From the NCBI RefSeq assembly GCF_016892705.1, contig NZ_JAFEMB010000009.1, positions 1 to 64,000 of the forward strand: a stretch of DNA of 64,000 nucleotides, given 5' to 3'. The first letter of the stretch is position 1; each line of letters begins with the position of its first letter. The notes below the pieces were generated by a model. The model ran no database searches. It was not told where the DNA came from and worked only from the letters and a program-made list of their open reading frames with translations. A program made the translations under genes and the position numbers. Of this stretch, positions 1-6,271 are shown piece by piece. Source of the stretch: Microvirga pudoricolor. Its GTDB lineage: Bacteria; Pseudomonadota; Alphaproteobacteria; Rhizobiales; Beijerinckiaceae.

Positions 1-96
1 GTCAGCGCCGGACTGCTCATCGTCGCCATCATCCTCCTCGTCCTCGCCCTCCTCCCAACCATCCGAAAAGGACGGGACGAGGTGTTCACGGAATAG
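1..96 (+). CDS. tctA: TctA-family transporter membrane subunit, C-terminal end (partial)
   Basis: The reading frame is open from the first base and stops with TAG at 94-96, giving the last 31 residues of a larger protein. They form one very hydrophobic segment rich in Leu, Ile and Val, followed by a short charged tail with Arg, Lys, Asp and Glu. The layout matches the end of the complete TctA protein encoded at 58748-60259, whose final helix is also followed by a basic/acidic tail. A TctC-type binding protein gene follows 84 bp downstream, the usual tctA-tctC order. Identification rests on this paralogy and on context, because only the last helix is in the window. Confidence 0.7.
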   Translation, partial: VSAGLLIVAIILLVLALLPTIRKGRDEVFTE

Positions 97-180
97 TGGG
101 GCCGTGTTCACCGAAGTGATAATTGCCCGAGACCTGAAACCTTCTCAGATAACGCCATAACCTTTCCAGGGAGAACCATA

Positions 181-1158
181 ATGAAAGCCACCCTTCTGGC
201 CCTCGCGGCGGCCGTTGGCCTTGCCGCCACGGGCGCTCAGGCCCAAGGCAACTATCCGCAGCGTCCCATCACCATGATCGTGCCCTTCGCGGCGGGGGGC
301 CCCACGGACGTCATTGCGCGGATCGTCGGCGAGAACATGTCCCGCACCCTGGGACAGCAGATCGTGGTCGAGAACGTTGCCGGCGCCGGCGGCACCACCG
401 GCATCACCCGCGCGGCGGGGGCCCAGCCTGACGGTTACACCATCATGATGGGCCATATGGGCACCCACGGCGCCGCGCCGGCCCTCTACCCGAACCTGAA
501 ATACGATCCCACCAAGGACTTCGCACCCATCGGCCTCGCCGCCGGCACGCCGATCCTGATCGTGGCCAAGAAGGACTTCCCGGCCAACGATCTCAAGGGC
601 TTCGTCGAATACATGAAGAAGAACGGCGATAAGGTGAACATGGCCCATGCGGGCGTGGGCTCCGTTTCGCACATGACCGGCATCTATCTGAGCTCGGTTC
701 TGGCGGCCAAGCCGACCATGGTGGCCTATCGCGGCACCGGCCCGGCCCTCAACGACCTCATGGCCAACACGGTCGACTACATGACCGACCAGATCGTCAA
801 CGTGGCCCCGCAGATCCAGGGGGGCAATATCAAGGCTTTCGCGATCGCCACGCCCCAGCGCTCGCCCGCCCTGCCGAACGTGCCGACCACGAAGGAGGCC
901 GGTCTGGACGGCTACGAGGTGAGTGCCTGGAACGCCATTTTCGCCCCGAAGGGCACAGCGCCCGACATCGTCAAGAAGCTGAACGATGCTCTCTTGAAGG
1001 CCCTGGACGACGAGACCACCAAGAAGCGTCTTCTGGACCTCGGCGCCGTGCTCCCCACCGCCTCGGAGCGGAGCCCGGAAGCGCTCCAGAAGCTCGTGGA
1101 TTCCGAGGTGGCCCGCTGGACCCCGGTCCTCAAGGCCGCCGGCGCCACCGCCGAGTAA
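181..1158 (+). CDS. tctC: TctC/Bug-family tripartite tricarboxylate transporter substrate-binding protein
   Basis: This is a periplasmic binding protein that captures a carboxylate or related small organic acid for a TctAB membrane pair. The 325-residue length is normal for the Bug family. Residues 1-22 form a Sec signal peptide ending in Ala-Gln-Ala with mature Gln. The family hallmark follows, an RPITMIVPFAAGGPTD block near residues 29-43 that shapes the carboxylate-binding loop. The start is supported by an AGGGAG ribosome binding site at 168-173. The gene lies directly after a TctA end, so the two were probably co-transcribed. A second TctC paralogue is encoded at 60298-61305. The ligand cannot be told from sequence. 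Confidence 0.9.
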   Translation: MKATLLALAAAVGLAATGAQAQGNYPQRPITMIVPFAAGGPTDVIARIVGENMSRTLGQQIVVENVAGAGGTTGITRAAGAQPDGYTIMMGHMGTHGAAPALYPNLKYDPTKDFAPIGLAAGTPILIVAKKDFPANDLKGFVEYMKKNGDKVNMAHAGVGSVSHMTGIYLSSVLAAKPTMVAYRGTGPALNDLMANTVDYMTDQIVNVAPQIQGGNIKAFAIATPQRSPALPNVPTTKEAGLDGYEVSAWNAIFAPKGTAPDIVKKLNDALLKALDDETTKKRLLDLGAVLPTASERSPEALQKLVDSEVARWTPVLKAAGATAE

Positions 1159-1185
1159 GCTGAACCCGAGCGAAACCCATGCAAG

Positions 1186-1216
1186 CGGCGGGCCCAGCGC
1201 CCGCCGTCATCGTTTT
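1186..1216 (+). terminator. Terminator after tctC
   Basis: An 8-bp perfect GC-rich stem (CGGCGGGC at 1186-1193 and GCCCGCCG at 1199-1206) encloses a five-base loop and is followed by a T-containing run (tcatcgttttc). It sits 27 bp after the tctC stop and ahead of tRNA-His. Confidence 0.65.
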
Positions 1217-1279
1217 CGGGGGCAGGACCCCAAAAGGCCTTGAAATCCGTCCCAGGGGCGATTACACCCTGCGCTGCGT

Positions 1280-1356
1280 GCAGCCGTAGCTCAGTTGGTT
1301 AGAGCACCAGATTGTGGATCTGGGGGTCCCCCGTTCGAGCCGGGGCGGCTGTACCA
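1280..1356 (+). tRNA. tRNA-His (anticodon GTG)
   Basis: A full cloverleaf of 77 nt with encoded CCA can be folded. The acceptor stem GCAGCCG pairs with CGGCTGT (first pair G-U), the anticodon stem CCAGA/TCTGG carries loop TTGTGGA with anticodon GTG, and the T-arm CCCCC-GTTCGAG-CCGGGG region is intact. The discriminator base is A73 and no G-1 is encoded, which differs from the usual bacterial tRNA-His but is known for many Alphaproteobacteria. The 3' part from 1310 onward is duplicated at 36832-36880, so this gene is the integration target of the island. The 3' half now present was supplied by the element. Confidence 0.95.
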
Positions 1357-1358
1357 TT
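1310..1358 (+). repeat. attL: 49-bp direct repeat, 3' half of tRNA-His
   Basis: The 49 bases from the anticodon-stem G to two bases past CCA are identical to 36832-36880. The upstream bases differ (ccA before this copy, acc before the other), as do the downstream ones (t versus c), which defines the repeat limits. Because the tRNA 5' half is on this side, this copy completes the functional tRNA. Overlap with the anticodon arm is typical for tyrosine-recombinase attachment sites. Confidence 0.92.
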
Positions 1359-1403
1359 TAAATCAGGCACTTAGCAGTCGCAGGTTAGATACTCGCCGAG
1401 CTG

Positions 1404-1424
1404 TGGTGACCATATGGTGACCAC
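1404..1424. repeat. Left-end TGGT-N-ACCA tandem boxes (putative arm-type sites)
   Basis: Two copies of TGGTGACCA are separated by two bases, 46 bp inside attL. The same 9-mer occurs at the right end beside the integrase gene (36677-36713). Each 9-mer is itself a palindrome with a central free base. Position and symmetry suggest binding sites for integrase or an excision factor; this is inference. Confidence 0.5.
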
Positions 1425-1508
1425 TCGAAAAGGCTAGGCTTCGAGATAGCTGCTAGACCGATAAAGCAATAATATGACGCTCTGATCGAATCGTAATCAG
1501 GGTTTTCA

Positions 1509-2333
1509 ATGCACATTAATGATGTTGTTGCTGGTCTGTTGCATGCTGACTTAGAGGCGGCACCGCTCCTTCGGCAAGAGTTCGTGATTCGATTGGCAAT
1601 GTGGCTGCGCTTCTCCGGTCAGCCTGTGGCTTATGACGTAGCCTGTATGGCTGGTTGTCTCAGTTATCTCAGTGTCAAACGTAGAGATGCTAATCTTTCT
1701 GAATTGCCTTCGGGCGAAGCTGCACTTCTTCAGAGAGTCATTAAGATTGGATGTTTGACAGATGCACTGCATGGCATCTTGCCGACCTCAGATTATCCAG
1801 AGTTTGAGTTGTTTGCTGAGTATGGAGATGATTATCACGAGTATCCATACATCGCCGATGCGATAAAATTCCTATTATGGTATGCGCCGAGAAGTAATGA
1901 TAAGAGGCAGCAAGCTAGTTTACAAAAAGCTTATTTCTTTCTTATGAAAGAAGGGTTCTCGCATTGGGCGCATTTTTCGCGCCGATATTTCATCAAGCAA
2001 TGGACGCTTCATAGAAGCGCCTCGTCATTATTGTATGTTATGTATCACCATATGGAGCGGGACTTGCTGCTGGACCCTCGGGATGTAGATTTCAGCACAA
2101 GGGTAGATACGCTAGCTGAAGATATCTCGACAATTCATGACCTGTTCGCACAGGCAAAGTGGGTAGGTGAACAATTGTCGCGCCGGCTGCATCCAAAGGC
2201 TCAAAAAAATATTCGCCTGCCCGTATTTCCGGACTCTCTAATTAGCAAGGAGATTCCCACAGTACGACTTGGTGATTATGTGTATGATGCGTTTGAAGAT
2301 TATAGCTCTGATGTTGATTCAATAGAGGACTAA
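1509..2333 (+). CDS. Uncharacterised 274-residue protein at the island's left end
   Basis: No family is recognised. The protein is mostly helical in character, with many aromatic residues (a YFFLMKEGFSHWAHFSRRYF stretch lies near residues 138-157) and an acidic C-terminus ending in several Asp and Glu. There is no signal peptide or convincing membrane helix. The start is supported by an AGGG about seven bases upstream. The gene is clearly more AT-rich than the chromosomal flanks, with codon choice favouring A/T third positions, which points to recent acquisition. It stands alone: the next gene begins 167 bp downstream. Its place next to the attachment site is typical of cargo acquired at element ends, but no function can be assigned. 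Confidence 0.75.
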   Translation: MHINDVVAGLLHADLEAAPLLRQEFVIRLAMWLRFSGQPVAYDVACMAGCLSYLSVKRRDANLSELPSGEAALLQRVIKIGCLTDALHGILPTSDYPEFELFAEYGDDYHEYPYIADAIKFLLWYAPRSNDKRQQASLQKAYFFLMKEGFSHWAHFSRRYFIKQWTLHRSASSLLYVMYHHMERDLLLDPRDVDFSTRVDTLAEDISTIHDLFAQAKWVGEQLSRRLHPKAQKNIRLPVFPDSLISKEIPTVRLGDYVYDAFEDYSSDVDSIED

Positions 2334-2500
2334 TTTCGATTGAGCAGTGAGGTATATCATTGATTTATATGAGAAAATCATGATCAACGTTGTCACCAGG
2401 CGCTGTGCTGGACTCGTTTGAGAGGTCTTCCAGTAATCCTAGGTCAGCTTCGGTTAATCAAGTGATCGCTCGGTCACACCGAACGCCTTAGGATGACCTC

Positions 2501-2773
2501 ATGCGTTACGCTCCACCTCTAGCACATTGCGCCTACACCGGCGGTTCCCCAAATTTAACCGACGATCCAGCATTAACGACCATTGAGACTGCGCGCGTCC
2601 TTGGGCTTAAGCCTAAGACTTTGGAAAATTGGCGAGTAATGGGGATCGGCCCTGCTTTCCAAAAAGGACCGGGCTTGCGCGGCTCGATCCGCTACCCGCT
2701 CTCTTCTCTGCACGAATGGCGCAGTCGCCACCTTCAAACCTCTACATCGCAGACGATGGGAGGCATGGCATGA
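2501..2773 (+). CDS. Small HTH DNA-binding protein, AlpA/excisionase-like
   Basis: This 90-residue protein has a helix-turn-helix of the MerR/HTH_17 type at about residues 25-72. A threonine-rich entry is followed by ETARVLGLKPKTLENWRVMG, then a basic Gly/Arg stretch and a YPLSSLHEW segment, the usual layout of AlpA-type regulators and recombination directionality factors. Such proteins control integrase activity or element gene expression. The stop overlaps the start of the next gene by four bases (ATGA at 2770-2773), so the two are translationally coupled. It could equally be the excision factor of the element or a repressor of the following replication-like genes. The fold is fairly sure, the role inferred. 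Confidence 0.72.
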   Translation: MRYAPPLAHCAYTGGSPNLTDDPALTTIETARVLGLKPKTLENWRVMGIGPAFQKGPGLRGSIRYPLSSLHEWRSRHLQTSTSQTMGGMA

Positions 2774-3207
2774 GCAGTCTCCATTCCCGTTATTTCCGTG
2801 GGGTGCTTCAGGTTCGTCCGCCGTACCAAGACGGCCTCATTGCCGAAATCCTCAGCGAGGAAGGTTTGTATGGCGATGGTCCGCCACATTGGGTTGAGGG
2901 GCAGAAGCGTAAACCCTGCAAGACAGCCTTTGAAGCAGAGAACGAGCGCAGGAAGCTTGTGAAATGTCTGCGTAAGCATGGTTCACATTGTGAGGATGCT
3001 ACCAGTGTCTTCACTCGGTTGGAGCGATGCCAGGACGGTAATCGCTGCCACAGCGGTGCGTGTCCATGCTGTATCCGTGCCTTCCAACGATGGTTGGTGA
3101 TTGCAGGTGAGCAGCTACTCCATTGTCCAGGCGTCGAGGGTAGTCGGTTTAAGATCCTGTCGATCATTCCCACGAAGGCGGTCTCGGCTTCAAGGAGTCT
3201 CCAATGA
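2770..3207 (+). CDS. Cys-rich 145-residue protein, possible zinc-binding replication factor
   Basis: The start chosen is the ATG that overlaps the previous stop. A longer in-frame start at 2629 would lie inside the HTH gene and is less likely. Nine cysteines occur, with a dense cluster at about residues 87-101 (Cys87, Cys93, His94, Cys98, Cys100, Cys101) followed by a basic/aromatic segment. That pattern resembles the zinc-binding knuckle near the start of some plasmid and phage replication proteins. The stop again overlaps the next start by ATGA. The two coupled proteins may work as one split replication protein; this is speculation, as no catalytic motif is certain. Confidence 0.6.
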   Translation: MSSLHSRYFRGVLQVRPPYQDGLIAEILSEEGLYGDGPPHWVEGQKRKPCKTAFEAENERRKLVKCLRKHGSHCEDATSVFTRLERCQDGNRCHSGACPCCIRAFQRWLVIAGEQLLHCPGVEGSRFKILSIIPTKAVSASRSLQ

Positions 3208-3719
3208 CCTCCAATCCGAAAAATGCGTTTAGGCGGTTTGCCAAAGGGTGTCGTGAAGCAGGTCTTCCCATGGTCTTCGGTGCAGCGGACTTTTGCTACA
3301 ACGAGTTCAAGGTGGAAGGTCTTCCTTCACGAACCCGGTTGGCGATCCACTTCTGGGCGTTTGCCGATGGCTGTTCAGTCGAACAAGGAAGTCGTGCTCT
3401 ACGAGCATTCTTTGCTCGTACTGTCGATGCTCCAAAACCAGTCAACGTCTACGGTTACGATGGCGATCTTCGGGGTGTCGCCTATGCCTTCAAGGGAAAC
3501 TTCTCCCGCAGGGAAATCATCCCCGCAGTGAAAGACTCCAACGGGAAAACAATCTCCCGCCGCAACACGCGCCATCGTCCTTTGCGGGCATGGCAAAAGG
3601 TCGAACTGGCTGTCCTGTTGGATCGCATTGGTCTCTACGACCGCTTGATCCTGCGTGACATCGAGTTCGTTCGTATCCCTCAGGGCCTACGGCTGAAACC
3701 CATGAGGTCTGTCGCGTAA
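3204..3719 (+). CDS. Uncharacterised 171-residue basic protein, coupled to the Cys-rich gene
   Basis: No family is recognised with confidence. The protein is basic and has a FGAADFCYNE motif near residue 25, a RLAIHFWAFADG segment near residue 45 and a VYGYDGDLRGVAYAFKGNF stretch near residues 84-102, before a strongly basic region with several Arg and His. The aromatic/His pattern is reminiscent of plasmid replication proteins. It starts within the stop of the preceding gene (ATGA at 3204-3207), so both are made from one message with the HTH gene upstream. A DUF927 gene follows 181 bp later in the same direction. Function unknown. Confidence 0.6.
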   Translation: MTSNPKNAFRRFAKGCREAGLPMVFGAADFCYNEFKVEGLPSRTRLAIHFWAFADGCSVEQGSRALRAFFARTVDAPKPVNVYGYDGDLRGVAYAFKGNFSRREIIPAVKDSNGKTISRRNTRHRPLRAWQKVELAVLLDRIGLYDRLILRDIEFVRIPQGLRLKPMRSVA

Positions 3720-3900
3720 ACATCGGCCAACAGGCCGGTCGATACAGGCTCACAGGCCCCAAAGGCCCAATTCCCAAAATGGTGTGAACTGCACCACGGG
3801 ATGGCTTACCGCCACACCGAACGCGACCGGCTGCCTTGAAAACCAAGTGAGCAGTTCAACTGCTCACTTCGATTTAAACATCCAAATAGGATAACAAAAA

Positions 3901-5583
3901 ATGACGTCCACGCATATGAATAACGGTGATAGGAACAATCTTACGGGCCAACCGTCTCTCGTCTACAAGACCCTTATCCACCATATCGATGAGGCCCGAT
4001 ACGACATCGAATTGGAATTCCAGTCCGTTAGCGGTGTACGCCAGAGTATCGTGATCCCGCGCTCTGCGGCCACGACCCCATCCCTCATTCATACGAAGCT
4101 GCTCGACGCTGGAGCCAACCTTTCCGGCCAGAAGGATGAAGCTCTGGCGCTGATCAAGGCAGCCCTCAATGAAGAGCCCGCCCGAAACCAGCGTCACACC
4201 AGGCGGGGAGGGTGGCACGGCAGGACATTCGTCACCCGCTACTGGACAGTTGGAGAGCAGCAAGATCTCGTTCTTCAGCCGACCACTCAAGGAGACAATC
4301 CAGTTGATTGCGCTTCCGGTGCGTTGAAGTCGTGGAGAAGGGGTCTCAAGGAAGCATGTGCTGGATCGAGCTATCTTAGCTTCGGTATTGGCGTTGCATT
4401 CGCTGCTCCGCTTCTCCACCTTCTCGGGGAGGATGAGGGCGCCGTCTTCAACTTCCACGCCCGGTCGTCACGCGGCAAGAGCACGGTGTGCCGTGCCAGC
4501 CAATCGGTCTTTGCGAGAGCAGCAAAGAACGATGTCGCGACCTATGCGATCACACCGCGTGGTCTGGAGGAACTATGCTTCGAGCGCAATGATCGAATGC
4601 TAGTTCTGGACGAAGAGGGTCGAGGTAGCGGTGGGAAGCGGGTTACAGATGCTCAGAAGCGCAATCTCGCCTTCATGATCCCAGGAGGACAGGGTGCGGT
4701 CCGGTCACGTTCGGTCTCACTGCATCTTCCCAATATCAAATGGCGCGCTTTCGGCTTGACCACAGGAGAGGTGCCGCTGGAGACAGGGGCGACACGTCAG
4801 CGGGAGGATGGTGAGAGAACCCGGCATATCGATATCGCTCTTCCAAATGGTAGGCGGGGTATCTTCGATTGCCTCGACGCTGAGAATCTCAATAGGGCCT
4901 CGGACTACGCGGAGCAAATCGAGGCGACCATCCGTGATCATCATGGAGTAGCCCTGCGGCCTTACATTGAATCTCTCATCAACAATTGGGAGCCTGCTTC
5001 GCGTGAGGCGAAGCAAGTGATCGAAGACTTCTTGATCAATGAGAAAGTTGGCCGCGATCCCTGGGAGCAGCGGTTCGCCAGGAAATTTGGGATCGTCCTC
5101 GCCGGAATGGTTCTGGCCGTACATTGCAGGGTCGCGCCATGGACAGAAGATCATGCAAGAGAGTCCGTTCAGAGAGCCTACAAGTCCGCGTTGAAAGCAC
5201 TTCGCGCTACCCATGAGGTTGGAGACGTCTTTGTAGCACAACTGACCAATGCTCTCGATCATGGATGCTTCCCTATTCTTTCCAAAGGAGAGCCGCTGCC
5301 TGAGACTCAGCGTGAAACGGCTTGGGGCTTTCGCCGCAAAGTGAAGGAAGGTCGGATATTTGTAGTCGTCGATCCAGCCCGATTAAAGCCTCTGGCATCC
5401 TCACGTCCGCTACGTGCTGCTTTGCTCGATCTCTTCGTTGAGAAAGGGCTTCTGCATCAAGCGAATAACGGAAAGCGGGAGATTCAGATTGCCGTGTCTG
5501 GTTTCCCGCGTGAGGGCCGGGTGCGATGGCTCTGCTTCTATGAGGATCGCCTGCGCGCTTATCCCGTGTCTCGACAGGCTTAA
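3901..5583 (+). CDS. DUF927-domain P-loop protein, element replication/helicase-like
   Basis: The 560-residue protein has a divergent N-terminal part of about 95 residues, then the DUF927 signature beginning with RRGGWHGRTF near residue 100. A Walker-A-like RSSRGKST lies near residue 188 and an acidic Walker-B-like MLVLDEEGRG near residue 234. DUF927 proteins are ATPases of phages, plasmids and integrative elements, often joined to primase or TOPRIM domains; no primase domain is visible here. Placement after an AlpA-like regulator and a Cys-rich protein fits a replication or stability module of the island. An AGG lies about ten bases before the start. A 175-residue protein gene follows 105 bp downstream in the same direction. 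Confidence 0.75.
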   Translation: MTSTHMNNGDRNNLTGQPSLVYKTLIHHIDEARYDIELEFQSVSGVRQSIVIPRSAATTPSLIHTKLLDAGANLSGQKDEALALIKAALNEEPARNQRHTRRGGWHGRTFVTRYWTVGEQQDLVLQPTTQGDNPVDCASGALKSWRRGLKEACAGSSYLSFGIGVAFAAPLLHLLGEDEGAVFNFHARSSRGKSTVCRASQSVFARAAKNDVATYAITPRGLEELCFERNDRMLVLDEEGRGSGGKRVTDAQKRNLAFMIPGGQGAVRSRSVSLHLPNIKWRAFGLTTGEVPLETGATRQREDGERTRHIDIALPNGRRGIFDCLDAENLNRASDYAEQIEATIRDHHGVALRPYIESLINNWEPASREAKQVIEDFLINEKVGRDPWEQRFARKFGIVLAGMVLAVHCRVAPWTEDHARESVQRAYKSALKALRATHEVGDVFVAQLTNALDHGCFPILSKGEPLPETQRETAWGFRRKVKEGRIFVVVDPARLKPLASSRPLRAALLDLFVEKGLLHQANNGKREIQIAVSGFPREGRVRWLCFYEDRLRAYPVSRQA

Positions 5584-5688
5584 GGGCGACCAGTCGCTCA
5601 TCGAAGACAATAACACGTAAACAAAAGCAGGCGGGTGCGGATCGGATATCCGCCTGCACCATCGCAGTATCTTCATAGGAAAAATCAA

Positions 5689-6216
5689 ATGTCTAAGAAA
5701 TCCATCACAACGGAATCTGAACTCTACCAGACTCTCACCGACTTCTATCGGAATTACATGCTTCCGTCCTCTTATCCCGTCCCGGCCGTTGCGCTCGTTC
5801 TGAACCTTCTGAAGGAAATCCCGAATGGTCTTGATGCAGGCCGAATCCTGGGCCGAACGGACAATCTGCGTGGCACCATTCTCTTCGATCTGCTCACGAT
5901 GATGGCGACCCCATACGGGAAGAAGCAAAAGTCACCTCAGATGCGATGTGCGCCAGCCTTGGTCCGCTTCGCCTGCCGCGTCGCTGATGAAATGGCAGTC
6001 TCTGGCCACGTCACATTCGAGCACGCCAACCGTATCTTGGTATGGGTCTTCCTTCAGCAAAGCGGCGACTATGCGGTGAACTTCGTCGAGGTGTTCGAGG
6101 ACAACTCGTGGTGGCTTTGCAGCTCCAAGGCGCTTGAGGACGAACTAAAATTTTCGGTTCGGGTCCCGCAAAGCCAATCCTATGCGCATTATCTGACGCT
6201 TGAAAAAGCGGCATAG
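5689..6216 (+). CDS. Uncharacterised 175-residue protein
   Basis: The ATG at 5689 is preferred over an upstream in-frame start at 5635 because it has an AGGA seven bases upstream and the added residues look non-coding. The protein is soluble and helical, without signal peptide or clear motif. Residues 90-110 are basic and Cys-containing and the C-terminus is neutral. It follows the DUF927 gene and ends in a strong hairpin shared with the convergent RTX gene, so it is probably the last gene of the left-end module. No family recognised. Confidence 0.65.
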   Translation: MSKKSITTESELYQTLTDFYRNYMLPSSYPVPAVALVLNLLKEIPNGLDAGRILGRTDNLRGTILFDLLTMMATPYGKKQKSPQMRCAPALVRFACRVADEMAVSGHVTFEHANRILVWVFLQQSGDYAVNFVEVFEDNSWWLCSSKALEDELKFSVRVPQSQSYAHYLTLEKAA

Positions 6217-6232
6217 GAAATTCTAAACTTGA

Positions 6233-6264
6233 GGGTGAACCGGAATAATTCGGTCCACCCTTTC
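6233..6264. terminator. Bidirectional terminator between convergent genes
   Basis: A stem of GGGTG plus ACCG pairs with CGGT plus CACCC (6233-6260) around a short AT loop, with T-rich sequence after it on the plus strand. It lies between the stop codons of the convergent genes at 5689-6216 and 6272-9052. Confidence 0.65.
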
Positions 6265-6271
6265 CCATTTA

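Noticed and set aside
2629-2769. Longer N-terminus for the Cys-rich protein
   Set aside because: The extension lies inside the HTH gene in another frame; the ATG at 2770 overlaps the HTH stop and fits coupling.
3204-3207. Sequencing frameshift joining the Cys-rich protein and its partner
   Set aside because: The junction is a regular ATGA overlap identical to the one at 2770-2773, so two coupled genes are the simpler reading, although a split ancestral protein remains possible.
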